From NCBI GenBank assembly GCA_965199905.1, contig OZ241366.1, positions 930,001 through 994,000 of the forward strand: 64,000 nt of DNA, in the 5' to 3' direction. Numbering within the stretch: position 1 is the first letter of the stretch; each line of letters begins with the position of its first letter. A program made the translations under genes and the position numbers. This stretch comes from Ilyomonas sp965199905. GTDB lineage: Bacteria > Bacteroidota > Bacteroidia > Chitinophagales > Chitinophagaceae. The notes beneath the pieces were generated by a model that searched no databases, was not told the DNA's origin, and saw only the letters and a list, made by a program, of their open reading frames with translations. Shown piece after piece: positions 26,314-35,788 of this stretch.

Positions 26314-28731
26314 ATGATAAAAGTAACGCTATCAATTCTTCTACTCATCCTCTTTGCAATCACTGCTGCAAAAGCGCAAAACAAAAACTACCGGCTGTCG
26401 CTGTTTGTAAAAGACAAAACATCCGGCCAGTTATTGCCTGCCGCTTCGGTTGCCATTGAAGGGAAAAATTTAATAGCCAATGACAGCGGGCAAATTGTGA
26501 TACAGAGAAATTCCTTTAAAAGTTTTCACGCCGTTTTTTCCCGTGTAGGATACACCAATCTCGATGCGCATTTTTTTCCGAAAGATTCTGTTGAAACGGA
26601 TACTGTTTTCCTCATGCCTGGTACCGGCAATCTGCAGGAGGTAACTGTCAGGGGATATATCGTTACCAACGGTGTAAATGCGATTGCTCCCGCCATCATA
26701 TTGAACCAGGCTGATCTGGATAAAACACGAGGCGAAAGTTTAGGAAAGATATTGCAAACCGTTGCCGGCGTCAATATGCTACAGACCGGCAACACGATTT
26801 CAAAACCCGTTGTGGACGGGCTTTACGGCAACCGCGTATTGGTTATCAGTAACGGCGTGCGGCTGGAAGGGCAGCAATGGGGTATTGAACATGCGCCCGA
26901 GGTTGATCCGACCATCGCGCGTGACATTACAGTGGTAAAAGGTGCCGATGCCGTGCGTTACGGTGCTGAAGCACTGGGCGGAGTGATTTTACTTGACCCT
27001 GCGCCGCTTCCTTTTAACGACCCGGCTTTGCATGGTGAAGTTAATGCAAACGGGGCAACCAATGGGCGTGGCGGCGGTGGTTCTGCCATGCTGAACAGCA
27101 GTTTCAAAAAATTGCCGGGTCTTGCCTGGCGCATTCAGGGTTCGTATAACAAGCTTGGCAATTACGAAACCAAACATTACTTTCTGGAAAATACCGGAAC
27201 GGAACAGAAAAATTTTTCGGGTACTTTAGGGTATCAGGGTAAGCATTTTGGCGCGCAGGTTTTCTTCAGCCAATATGAGACGAGCCTCGGTATCTTCATT
27301 GGTTCGGACATAGGCAGCGTAGCCGACCTACTTGCCCGTATACATGCAACCGGACCCTTTGAAAGAGGCTCGTTCTCATACGATTATTCGCCACCTAAAC
27401 AAACGGTAAAACACCAGTTGCTGAAAGGCAGATTGTATTATGATACGAAAGACAGCAGCCACTTTGAGCTAAGTTATAATTTACAGGTAGATCACCGGCA
27501 GGAATTTGATATTCGCCGCGCCACGCGAAGCGCCATTCCCATCAACGACTGGATACTGCATACCAACACGCTGGAAGGCACCTGGCAAAAAACGTTTGCC
27601 CAAAAATGGCATACAACGGCAGGCGCAAACCTGCGCGGGCAAAGCAATTACAACGATACCATTACGCTGTCTAATCCCTTCATTCCTAACTACAGCGCCA
27701 ATTCTGTTGGAGCTTTTGGAATAGAAAGGCTGGCTGTAAGTGAAAAGATCGAATTAGAAGCCGGCGCCAGGTTCGACTACCAGAAATTCAATGCTGCCGG
27801 GCAGCGCTATTTGTATCAGTATTATGACAGCTTAGGTAATGTAGTGCCTAACGAAAAGGTTCCTTATTATCAGGGGCGCCTTAGCCTGCACGGCAGTTAT
27901 CATCAATATGGAGGCGACAGAACGTTTGAAAGCTTTTCTTTCATCACAGGGGCGCTTTGGAGGATAAATAACTTTTGGCATATCCGTTCAAACATCGGGC
28001 TGGCCTGGCGAACGCCTAACCCTGAAGAATTGTATGCTTACGGATTAAACCAAGGTTCAAGCTCTATCGAGTATGGCGACAGCACACTAAAAAGCGAGCA
28101 TGGCTACAAATGGATAACCACCGTTACCAAAGGCGGCAACCGCTTATCTTTTTATGCCAATCTCTATTTTCAGTACATTCAGAATTACATCTACCTGAAC
28201 CCGACGGATTCTTTCTCGCAAACGAATACCGGCTCATATCCTGTATTCCGCTTTTTGCAAACCAATGCGTTTTTGAAAGGATTGGATGTTGACGGCAAAT
28301 ACAATTTCGGAAACGACGGCAAGCTATTTCAGTATGAAGTAAAGGCTTCGCTGGTGAGGGCTTACGACCTTAGCGAAGATGCTTATCTGCCTTCCATTCC
28401 GGCAGACAGGTACACCAATAGTTTGCAATGGAATATTCCGGCATCAGCCAAAATGACAAACAATTTTTTAGGAGTCAGTTACCTATATGTAGCGCGGCAA
28501 AAACGTTACGAAGCCAATAGCGATTTTGTAGCTCCGCCTGACGCTTACAACCTGTGGGGAATAACCGGCGGAACAAAGATTTTATTGGGTAATGGAAACA
28601 AATCGCTGACAATTAATTTGGCAGTTGATAACCTTTTCAATGTGGCTTACCGCGATTACCTGAATCGTTTTCGCTATTACGCCGATGACATTGGTCGCAA
28701 CATTCAACTGCATTGCATATTCAGATTTTGA
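26314..28731 (+). CDS. TonB-dependent outer-membrane receptor
   Basis: 805 residues: signal peptide (LLILFAITAAKAQ), carboxypeptidase-regulatory-like domain (YRLSLFVKDKTSGQLLPAAS; about 25-110), plug (about 120-230; KPVVDGLYGNRVLVISNGVR and ITVVKGADAVRYGAEALGG), then a barrel ending HCIFRF. The receptor resembles Bacteroidota receptors for metal complexes rather than SusC. It is followed 37 nt later by a lipoprotein that could be its surface partner. Ligand unproven. Confidence 0.88.
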   Translation: MIKVTLSILLLILFAITAAKAQNKNYRLSLFVKDKTSGQLLPAASVAIEGKNLIANDSGQIVIQRNSFKSFHAVFSRVGYTNLDAHFFPKDSVETDTVFLMPGTGNLQEVTVRGYIVTNGVNAIAPAIILNQADLDKTRGESLGKILQTVAGVNMLQTGNTISKPVVDGLYGNRVLVISNGVRLEGQQWGIEHAPEVDPTIARDITVVKGADAVRYGAEALGGVILLDPAPLPFNDPALHGEVNANGATNGRGGGGSAMLNSSFKKLPGLAWRIQGSYNKLGNYETKHYFLENTGTEQKNFSGTLGYQGKHFGAQVFFSQYETSLGIFIGSDIGSVADLLARIHATGPFERGSFSYDYSPPKQTVKHQLLKGRLYYDTKDSSHFELSYNLQVDHRQEFDIRRATRSAIPINDWILHTNTLEGTWQKTFAQKWHTTAGANLRGQSNYNDTITLSNPFIPNYSANSVGAFGIERLAVSEKIELEAGARFDYQKFNAAGQRYLYQYYDSLGNVVPNEKVPYYQGRLSLHGSYHQYGGDRTFESFSFITGALWRINNFWHIRSNIGLAWRTPNPEELYAYGLNQGSSSIEYGDSTLKSEHGYKWITTVTKGGNRLSFYANLYFQYIQNYIYLNPTDSFSQTNTGSYPVFRFLQTNAFLKGLDVDGKYNFGNDGKLFQYEVKASLVRAYDLSEDAYLPSIPADRYTNSLQWNIPASAKMTNNFLGVSYLYVARQKRYEANSDFVAPPDAYNLWGITGGTKILLGNGNKSLTINLAVDNLFNVAYRDYLNRFRYYADDIGRNIQLHCIFRF

Positions 28732-28768
28732 TAGTCAAACATTTTAATAACAAATCAAACAAAGCAAA

Positions 28769-29563
28769 ATGAAAACAAACAAGCTTTTATTTTCGGCAAC
28801 AACAGTCGTTGCAGGTCTCTTTTTGTTCAGCGCATGTTCAAAAACGCATGACACCAAAGGTCAACACATCGCTCCTCAGGAATTCTTTTCTTCCACCCAA
28901 TTTGTTGTAACGCCCGGGCATACAACCGGCACGGGCTTAAGTACAACATTTACAGCAGATGGTGCTGCGCAAAACTATTTTGTGGATGGCGCAACAGGGA
29001 AGTATTTTGCTATCAATAATGGTGATACAGTTGAATCGGCAACGCCAACGATTACTATGAGCGCATCGCACCAATACCGTTTCCAGATTCAATTCCGGGA
29101 CCAGGACGGGCAAGTCAGCAACGATGAATACACTGACCAAAGCGACCAGGAAGGCGGCGCTTATATTCATCAGTTCTTTTTTGTGCCGGTGGCTTCAGGT
29201 TCCGCCGGTACGGTAGGCCAGGTAAATGACGATGGCGATCCGCTTCTCGGTTATGTAAATCTCAATGGATTGTCTGACCAGGGAGGTATTAGTTATCAAT
29301 ACGCAGACAGCAGCTCGGATGGATCAGAAAATTTAGGGATTGGCTTAAACGGCTTCTTCAGTGTTCCGGCTCCGGGCAAGACCTTTGATTTGGTGATAGA
29401 TTTAAGGCATGGAATTCAGAACAAATATACAGGCGCTTATTTCCAGTCAGACCTCACTAATCCCTGGTATTCCGATGCCTTTTCTAAAGCAACCAATGAT
29501 GTAAATGCACCTTTTGGCGCTACGGATTTTGCAACGCTGATTCATGTAAAGACGACCAATTAA
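28769..29563 (+). CDS. Lipoprotein partner of the TonB receptor
   Basis: 264 residues with a lipobox (LFLFSAC, Cys23). The mature protein is rich in beta strands with many Asp, Asn and Gly (QFRDQDGQVSNDEYTDQSDQ, VNDDGDPLLGYVNLNG). A central EGGAYIHQFFFVP segment and a C-terminal DLVIDLRHGIQNKYTG segment contain His residues. It is placed directly behind the TonB receptor, so I infer a surface- or periplasm-exposed ligand-binding lipoprotein for the same cargo. I do not recognise a named family. Confidence 0.6.
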   Translation: MKTNKLLFSATTVVAGLFLFSACSKTHDTKGQHIAPQEFFSSTQFVVTPGHTTGTGLSTTFTADGAAQNYFVDGATGKYFAINNGDTVESATPTITMSASHQYRFQIQFRDQDGQVSNDEYTDQSDQEGGAYIHQFFFVPVASGSAGTVGQVNDDGDPLLGYVNLNGLSDQGGISYQYADSSSDGSENLGIGLNGFFSVPAPGKTFDLVIDLRHGIQNKYTGAYFQSDLTNPWYSDAFSKATNDVNAPFGATDFATLIHVKTTN

Positions 29564-29760
29564 GCAATTATTTGTATTTCCTTTCATAGGCTAATGAACG
29601 CGAGTAAAGGAATTCACTTGTTTATGAATCCATCTGTTTTATATTAATTCTGTGGCTTTTTTCCGTGCGGTAACAAAAGGGAATATGTGATAAAAACGTA
29701 CGGCAGTGGTCGCGCTGCTGTACTCTCTTAATAGCTGTTACAAAGAATCTTTTTCAGGTA

Positions 29761-29804
29761 ATTATTAAAATACCCGCTTATGATACAGCGGGTATTTTAA
29801 TAAT
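29761..29804. terminator. Strong bidirectional stem-loop
   Basis: ATTATTAAAATACCCGCT and AGCGGGTATTTTAATAAT form an 18-bp perfect stem with an 8-nt loop, followed by a T run. It closes the receptor/lipoprotein unit. Confidence 0.75.
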
Positions 29805-29859
29805 AATTTTTTTTGCAACAGAGTTGCATCTTATATAAAACACTCTAATTTTGCCTTTC

Positions 29860-30183
29860 ATGAAATGGCAACGGAACACAACAGCGCAAAGAATTTCAGC
29901 CATTGTACTGCTGATGCTTATACTGTTTGTTTTTTCCCTTTAGTGCTTTCATACTCATTCCTGGTCAGAACTGAGCCCTCGTGTTTCAAACGATTCTGAT
30001 GCACAAATCAATGCTTATCATCATTGCCCGATTTGTGAATTTCAGTTTGCCCGTGATACAGATGAACCACCTGGCAGTTACACCATACTATTCTTTGTCA
30101 ACGTTATTTATTCGTGTGCGGATAATCCTGAACATCAGTTAGCAACCCTGCGTGTCAAGAATCGTGTAAAGGCTTTGCCCTAA
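29860..30183 (+). pseudogene. Small His/Cys-motif envelope protein interrupted by one in-frame TAG
   Basis: From the ATG at 29860 the frame reads a signal-like helix (ISAIVLLMLILFVFSL), then a single TAG at 29941-29943. It continues in the same frame for 79 codons to a TAA at 30181, including HHCPICEFQF, a typical metal-site motif, and ends shortly before a terminator hairpin. Everything except the one stop looks intact, so it is either a fresh amber pseudogene or read through. It belongs by position to the metal-related TonB locus upstream. Confidence 0.55.
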
Positions 30184-30230
30184 AAACAACAATCCTTTTG
30201 ATAAACTACAGCGAGCCGGTAAGCAGATAA

Positions 30231-30265
30231 AAAAGCTGCTGATTACACATCAGCAGCCTTTTTCT
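30231..30265. terminator. Stem-loop terminator between convergent genes
   Basis: GCTGCTGA and TCAGCAGC are perfect arms, with AAAA before and TTTTT after, between the plus-strand frame ending at 30183 and the minus-strand gene ending at 30309. Confidence 0.7.
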
Positions 30266-30308
30266 TCCTTCATATATTTCGCATTATGGCTGCACTATCA
30301 ATACTGCA

Positions 30309-30917
30309 TCACGGGGCTGGTATTTCGAACGCATTTAAGAAAGCAGAAGTAGTGAGGTATAAACCAATTAAGTGTACCATATCTACCACGCCCTGCTCAC
30401 CTGTTGCGTTAACAGCTAACTGATAGGTACTGCTATCCACTTTTTTATGGGTGGAAAGGCTATGAGCAAACTGATATGCAGCCGATTCGTCATCCGACAA
30501 TCCACCTGGTTCTGAAGAGGTTTTTATAGCGGCAATTTCTTCGTCCTTCAATCCTGCTTTCTTGCCAACAGCAGTATGGGCGTACACTTCATATTCTGCG
30601 CCCTGGCTAACGCCGACAGTAAGGATGATAATCTGCCTTGCTCTGTCGGACAAGGATGAATTTTCCATATCGGCGTCTATCCAATCGCATAGGGCACGTG
30701 ATGTTTTGGGACTATACAAAAACGGATTGAACGGACCAATCAGACGACCATCTTCCAGTGCTGCCGTAAAGCCGGATTTTTTCGCCCAGCTCACTTTCGT
30801 GTCCACCATATAACCGTATAACTTTTCGCCTTGCCGGTCTAACTCTTTCGGTGATAGAAGCGGAAGGCGTCCGCCTAATTTTCCCTTTTCTGTTGTTGCC
30901 ATTTGTTCCTGTTCCAT
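30309..30917 (-). CDS. Carboxymuconolactone decarboxylase (AhpD-like) family protein
   Basis: 202 residues, two-lobed helical CMD fold: FNPFLYSPKTSRALCDW, then SDRARQIIILTVGVSQGAEYEVYAH, the typical CMD helix ending in His, then AGLKDEEIAAIK. The CxxC redox pair of true AhpD is absent (GVSQGAEYE at that place), so a peroxidase-recycling role is doubtful and a lyase or unknown role is likelier. No operon partner. Confidence 0.8.
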   Translation of the reverse strand: MEQEQMATTEKGKLGGRLPLLSPKELDRQGEKLYGYMVDTKVSWAKKSGFTAALEDGRLIGPFNPFLYSPKTSRALCDWIDADMENSSLSDRARQIIILTVGVSQGAEYEVYAHTAVGKKAGLKDEEIAAIKTSSEPGGLSDDESAAYQFAHSLSTHKKVDSSTYQLAVNATGEQGVVDMVHLIGLYLTTSAFLNAFEIPAP

Positions 30918-30965
30918 GTTACCTTTTTTGGTAAAAAGACAAATACCATTCCTTTGAATTAATAT

Positions 30966-31959
30966 TTATTGATTGTTGGATTCGAAAACGAGAACAGACA
31001 TAGGGTTTAGCATAAAACATTCGTCTGCCGAAACGATGTCTGGTGTTAGTTCTTCGCTTCCTTCCCATGTAGAGGAAGAAGAATCGAACATTTTTTTATA
31101 AGTTTCTCCAACCGGAAGCCAATACGAAGCCACATCTTTATTAAAATTAAACACAAGCAATAAAGAATGCGCCCCGTTACTTCTTTCAATCGCTAATACA
31201 TTTCCTTCATTTACCGGAAATACAGTCATATCCCGTCGCTCTTTCGATTGTAAGGCTTTACTTTCTTTTCTCAGCTTGATTAACTGCTTGTAATACTGAT
31301 ATAGTACGGCATTTTTTGCTTCCGCTTTTTTCCATTGTATCATTGATTTTAGAAACGTTTCTTCAGACTGCGGATCGGGAAATTCTCCTTCACGCTGAAA
31401 GTGAGCAAATTCTTTTTTCCTGCCTTCAGATACACTCTTAGCAAGATTGGCATCTGTACGGATATACGCCATCGTAGCCCCAGTTACGATTACCCGGGAA
31501 CTGAGCTACCGGCATAATTTCGATGGCATTAATACCCAATTCGTTTAAATAATCCAGCTTTTGAATGATGCCTTCAAAAGTTTGCTCCGGCGTAAAGGTG
31601 CCGGTATGAATTTCGTAAATAATTAAGTCGTCAAGACGCCGTCCTTTCCATTCATTATCTGTCCGGTTGAACTCTCTTTCTATTACTTCAGACGCATTAT
31701 GCACACCCTCGGGCTGTGATACAGAAGCCGGATCGGGACGTATGGCTGTGTCATCAATTTTATAAAAATAGCGCAAGCCCGGTGCTACGTTATCCAAAGT
31801 GGTTTTCCAATAACCAGATTCGTCTTTTTGCATCTCATACTCCTGCTGGAAAGGAGAAGCAATAACCAGTTTTATTGATTTTTTCAAAGGCGCCCATATA
31901 ACAAAATCACACTTGCCATTATGGTAAAAAGAGCCAACAGGCTGATACAGGTTGTTCAT
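30966..31959 (-). pseudogene. treZ: treZ (malto-oligosyltrehalose trehalohydrolase) with internal deletion
   Basis: The 5' part (31959 to about 31460) encodes the CBM48-like domain (CDFVIWAPLKKSIKLVI) and the start of the GH13 barrel (IYEIHTGTFTPEQTFEGII, then NWGYDGVYPY). The reading frame then breaks and the next frame resumes at TDANLAKSVSEGRKKEFAHF, which belongs near the end of the barrel, followed by the C-terminal domain. The part with all catalytic residues is gone. Intact TreZ is about 600 residues; under 340 remain, so the trehalose step it catalyses cannot come from this gene. Confidence 0.8.
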
Positions 31960-32093
31960 CTATAGTAGTATTCTTTCGGTTACCCACCGCGGAACAAACA
32001 CTGTGCAACAGGAACAGTTATGTTTACAGCTACACAGTTTCAGCTATCGGTAATAAAAATCAAGAGGATAGTGAGAATAAAAGGGACAGTATT

Positions 32094-32230
32094 ATCAAAT
32101 GTATGATATGGATTGGGGCGTGTCCCTTTGGGTCGGGCTTTGCGCTGCAAGTCCTCGCTGCGCTGCGGGCTTTACGCTGCAATCCCTCACGCGCTGCCGC
32201 TCTTTATATAGGCTCATTTTTATGCATCAT
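32094..32230. repeat. GGGCGTG dispersed repeat, copy 1
   Basis: Starts TTATCAAATGTATGATAT and continues with a G/C-rich core GGGGCGTGTCCCTTTGGGTC, repeated GCTGCAA/CGCTGCG units and ATCCCTCACGCGCT. The same order of blocks is seen at 62546-62700. Non-coding; far higher in GC than its surroundings. Confidence 0.7.
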
Positions 32231-32401
32231 ACAATTAATAACACAGCCTAAAAGGGAATTGTATTGCAACGATATTTGAAATGTCGATAGCGGTCAGACG
32301 TATAGAGTAAGAGGAATGAAAAACCGTACTCTCAGTTTATAAATAAAGGTATTGCTGTACCTCATCATATAGAATAGACTTTTCTTTTCCACGCTATGTT
32401 C

Positions 32402-32470
32402 TGTCGCTTTTATTTCGTTGCCAGCTCTTCCGGATCAATCTTTTTTAATCATGTGCTGCCGGATCTGTAA
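32402..32470 (-). pseudogene. 3' remnant of a FAD/Rieske oxidoreductase paralogue
   Basis: On the minus strand this reads like the last about 20 codons of the gene at 35789-37378: GATCCGGCAGCACATGAT, then an A run missing one base, then GATCCGGAAGAGCTGGCAAC and a TAA. Only the tail is left. Confidence 0.65.
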
Positions 32471-32545
32471 ACAACTTGCAATTATGTAGGCAACGGTTTT
32501 GCATACCTCGCAACGTTTAATTATTCATTTCTTTCCGGCTCACCT

Positions 32546-33157
32546 ACGAAAAGAAAATCACTTATTATTATAGCAACAGCGGTTGTTTTTTTTATAAAAA
32601 AAGACAACCTGTTTTCAAATAAAAAAGAAACAACCGAAACACTTATTGCCACAGATTCAGCGCAGGCGTGGTGGTATAAAAGCGCCGTGATGTATAATGT
32701 GGATATGGAAAAAAACAAGGATGCAGACGATGATGGTATCGGCGACTTTAAAGGCTTAACACAAAAGCTTCCTTAAATAGATTCGCTCCATTTCAATACC
32801 ATCTGGCTGGCGCCGTTTTAGCCTACGCCTAACCTTGATGATGGTTATGATGTTTCTGATTTTTACGGCATCGATAAACGACTTGGCAATGAGCCCGGTT
32901 TTGAAGCTTTTATGAAGGCTGCTGCGGCGCAAAACCGGAATATTGCTGACATAAAATCAAGCGCCGTATGGTGTATCCGTTACCAATGGCAGAGAAAAAC
33001 AGTATTGGCTTTGCATAACTTCAGCCACAAACCACAAACAGTTAACCTCCGCGAAAATCATCCGTTGCAGGCAGTTCTTTCTTCTGCCGGTATTGATATA
33101 AAAGATGGCAAGAAAGATATTATATTTCCTGCTTACGGGTTTGCCTGTTCCGTTTTT
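32546..33157 (+). pseudogene. GH13 (trehalose-synthase-like) gene remnant
   Basis: The likely start codon is now ACG (32546), followed by a signal-like stretch. The frame then gives WWYKSAVMYNVD, DDDGIGDFKGLTQKL, a TAA (32774), NTIWLAPF, a TAG (32819, where homologues have Gln), PTPNLDDGYDVSDFYG and GFEAFMKAAAAQNRNI. It then jumps directly to a C-terminal domain (KTVLALHNFSHKPQTVNL) without the catalytic Asp/Glu/Asp region. Two stops, a lost start and a large internal deletion make this a clear pseudogene. Confidence 0.75.
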
Positions 33158-33169
33158 AACCCATATTTT

Positions 33170-33859
33170 TTATCCTTCAATTGCCTTTACATATTTGTTG
33201 TTTCCGCAGTTTGGGCATTTGGGTGGTTGTTCGGCAGTGTCGGGTTTGTCCATACCGCAGATGATGCAAACTTCCTTATCGGCTTGTTTCTGCTCATTCA
33301 CCATATCGGTATCAAAATCAGGCAGCACAGACAGTCCATACTTCTTTTCTTTATTCTGAATCAAAGTGAAAGAACCATCGGCTTCAAAGTAAAAGCGCTT
33401 GATGCCGCCCAGGTGTTTCAAGCCATTTACCCGCAGCTCAGCAAAAATTCTGTCGCGGGAAACGCGGTTGGGCGTCATGTTCTGGATAACGAGGTAGCCA
33501 TCTCTGCCCAGCACACGCACATCGCCCGTTACCTCTTCCTGCACTTTATCATTCGAGGCTATCCTTGACGAAATCCAGCGTTCGCCTAATACAATGATAG
33601 CGGCAATAATAATACCCGGCACAATGCCCCGGTCGGGCGACATTACAGGTATGCCGATAGCTGCTGCCATAAGTACTAAAGACGCTACTTCGTTGCGGCT
33701 CATTTGTGCCGCCATACGCTTTCCCATCAGCCGGATGCCTACCACTATAATTGTGTAGCAGATGAGGCACCGGATGAGCAACTCGATAAAGTAGATACCG
33801 GGCACATTCCCAATCAGGATCCGGCGCAGATCGTCGAGGTGAATTTCGTATGGTAACAT
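33170..33859 (-). CDS. DUF421 membrane protein with C-terminal zinc ribbon (1 of 3)
   Basis: 229 residues. Three N-terminal helices (FIELLIRCLICYTIIVVGIRL, EVASLVLMAAAIGIPVM, GIIIAAIIVLGERWI) lead to the soluble YetF/YcaP-like DUF421 beta domain (DVRVLGRDGYLVIQNM...RDRIFAELRVNG). The tail has CIICGMDKPDTAEQPPKCPN ending CG, a four-Cys zinc-ribbon pattern. Family function is unresolved. Adjacent to two more DUF421 genes on the same strand. Confidence 0.85.
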   Translation of the reverse strand: MLPYEIHLDDLRRILIGNVPGIYFIELLIRCLICYTIIVVGIRLMGKRMAAQMSRNEVASLVLMAAAIGIPVMSPDRGIVPGIIIAAIIVLGERWISSRIASNDKVQEEVTGDVRVLGRDGYLVIQNMTPNRVSRDRIFAELRVNGLKHLGGIKRFYFEADGSFTLIQNKEKKYGLSVLPDFDTDMVNEQKQADKEVCIICGMDKPDTAEQPPKCPNCGNNKYVKAIEG

Positions 33860-33875
33860 AAATCAGTAATTAGAA

Positions 33876-34568
33876 TTATAAAACGGCAGCGGACCAATCT
33901 AAAGAATGGCAGATATCGCACTGCGTGGTTTCGGTATTGTTTACCTTTTGAATATTAGCGCAACAGTTGCATGCTTTCAACCTTTTGTCAGCTTCTTTAT
34001 ATATCTTTTGGGCTTCTTCATCAAAAGGCGGCAGCGTGGACAAGCCGGGCTTCTCTTTGTCCGTTTCATAAATGCTTATGTCGCCGGAAGCTTCTATATA
34101 AACGCGCTTTACTTTACCCAACTGGTATATATTTTTGCTTCGTAACGACCTGAACAGTTCAGGACGGGAAATGCGTGTATCTAACATGGCTTGCACATCT
34201 ATTAAACCATCTTTTACCAGGAGCGTGGCTTCGCCATAGGTGACCTTTTCGGCCTTTGCACTTTTGGTTCCCCACCACGATACCATCCGCTGGAGAAACA
34301 GGATAATGACCAGCAACCAGGCACCCTGCAGAATGCCACGGTCGGGCAACTGCATGGGAGCGGATACCACCGCACCGAGCAGCAGCATGACAGCTAATTC
34401 CGTTACGCTGATCTGCCCTGCCATCCTTTTTCCCAAAAAGCGCATGACGACTAATAAGATAAGGTACATAATAAGGGTACGAATGAAAACCTCGAACATA
34501 AAGGAAAGGGGAACATTGCCAAAGAGGATGCGCATCCAATCAGTGAGCTTAATATCATTCTTGTCCAT
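33876..34568 (-). CDS. DUF421 membrane protein with C-terminal zinc ribbon (2 of 3)
   Basis: 230 residues, same layout as its downstream neighbour: helices around FEVFIRTLIMYLILLVVMRFL, LAVMLLLGAVVSAPMQL and GAWLLVIILFLQRMV, then the soluble DUF421 domain (EATLLVKDGLIDVQAML, SRPELFRSLRSKNI). The tail has KACNCCANIQKV and QCDICH, a divergent zinc-ribbon. 16 nt separates it from the following gene, so the two are co-transcribed. Confidence 0.85.
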   Translation of the reverse strand: MDKNDIKLTDWMRILFGNVPLSFMFEVFIRTLIMYLILLVVMRFLGKRMAGQISVTELAVMLLLGAVVSAPMQLPDRGILQGAWLLVIILFLQRMVSWWGTKSAKAEKVTYGEATLLVKDGLIDVQAMLDTRISRPELFRSLRSKNIYQLGKVKRVYIEASGDISIYETDKEKPGLSTLPPFDEEAQKIYKEADKRLKACNCCANIQKVNNTETTQCDICHSLDWSAAVL

Positions 34569-34867
34569 GCCTGCTGCTTATAACTTGCCAATTGGTAAGA
34601 TGACCGTTCACAGAATGTCAAAAAGCTTACCAGCAAAGGCTTTCAGGCATTCGGCTACAGAATATGGATTATATTAAGAAAAGATTTGAAAATGGAGTGA
34701 TAAATAAAGTTGCCCGTGCCGGACATATATTTATACCCGGAAGAATTGCGAAATTTTTTAGATGGGATTGTTCTTTATCTTTTCGGGCAAAACTTGTGGC
34801 TTTTTACTTTGCGTGGTTTGTTTTTTGCAAATTTTTCTGTTCAGTTAGGATCATCTCTTTACATTAG
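34569..34867. other. 300-nt gap between DUF421 genes
   Basis: No frame with recognisable protein content on the minus strand. Short plus-strand open frames (for example from 34664) have no start context or domain. Confidence 0.35.
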
Positions 34868-35383
34868 TCAGCCTTCTTCGCTATTAACGGGTTTCTGTTT
34901 CAACACAAAGCTAATGCGACCGTTATTTTCCATATAAGCAGCGTCCACTTTTTGCAACGAGGTTTGATTGGTTTGCAACCGCAGGCTTTCGTTTAAATCA
35001 TCTTGCGTCATGTTGGTTTTTTTAAGGTTGGCTTCTATTATTTGGTTGTCTTTATATAGCACGATATGCCTGCCTTTAATCAGGTGCTCGAATGACTTGC
35101 TATGCACAATGAGCCAGCCGATAAAACGATGAACCAGCACTAAGACCAACGAGGCCGACACCGTGCCGCCAAAAGAAGAAACACCGGCAATGCCACGCGC
35201 CAGCACAGAGCCCAATACGATAACAATAATATTATCGAAAGCAGATTTCTTTCCAAATGTGCGCATGCCGCCAACGCGGAGGCAAAACAGCGCAATGAAG
35301 AACATGACAAATGCACGAACACCCATTTGCAGTGCCGTCAGGTCTTTTCCTGCTCCCCATATTTCTTGCAGGAAGTTATTCAT
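34868..35383 (-). CDS. DUF421 membrane protein, short form (3 of 3)
   Basis: 171 residues with three helices (ALQMGVRAFVMFFIALFCLR, FDNIIVIVLGSVLARGI, SASLVLVLVHRFIGWLIVHS) and a short DUF421 soluble domain (IKGRHIVLYKDNQIIEANLK). It has no zinc ribbon, unlike the two genes downstream. Confidence 0.82.
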   Translation of the reverse strand: MNNFLQEIWGAGKDLTALQMGVRAFVMFFIALFCLRVGGMRTFGKKSAFDNIIVIVLGSVLARGIAGVSSFGGTVSASLVLVLVHRFIGWLIVHSKSFEHLIKGRHIVLYKDNQIIEANLKKTNMTQDDLNESLRLQTNQTSLQKVDAAYMENNGRISFVLKQKPVNSEEG

Positions 35384-35562
35384 CTGATTGTTGACAATTG
35401 ATAATTACTAAAGCATGTAAGGGAAAGATGACGAGCCTGCAGAATGCAAGTATTACACCTGAAGATATAAATATCTAAATGACAGATTACCGGTTACTTT
35501 TCCTTAGTGACATGACAAGATAGATTCGGCTTACATGGCTCTTCCGATTCTTTTATTTTTAT

Positions 35563-35758
35563 GAAGCTGTTTAAGAGCCTGTTTAAAATTGTGAAAAGGT
35601 TTGATACGTCACTTCGACCATGCCTTCGGCTTGGCAGGCTATAGGAAAAGTCTTCCGAAATAGATGCTGTTTTACTATGTAGAGATGCCTCTATTCCCCG
35701 GCATGACGGTGCGGAACTTTTGATTTAATTCATTCCTTGTAAAATTCTTAAACAGCTT
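35563..35758. mobile_element. MITE-like palindromic element, family R, copy R1
   Basis: The outer ends AAGCTGTTTAAGA (left) and TCTTAAACAGCTT (right) are inverted. The left end continues GAGCCTGTTTAAAATT, also found at the ends of copy R5. The core (35608-35708) runs from GTCACTTCGACCATGCC to GTAGAGATGCCTCTATTC, then GGCATGACGG, an imperfect long hairpin. No coding capacity. Confidence 0.6.
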
Positions 35759-35788
35759 ACATGTCCTGTAACTTGTCTTTTATACCCT

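Noticed and set aside
34664..34937. Overlapping plus-strand frames between DUF421 genes
   Set aside because: Hydrophobic but without family signature; partly antisense to the third DUF421 gene.
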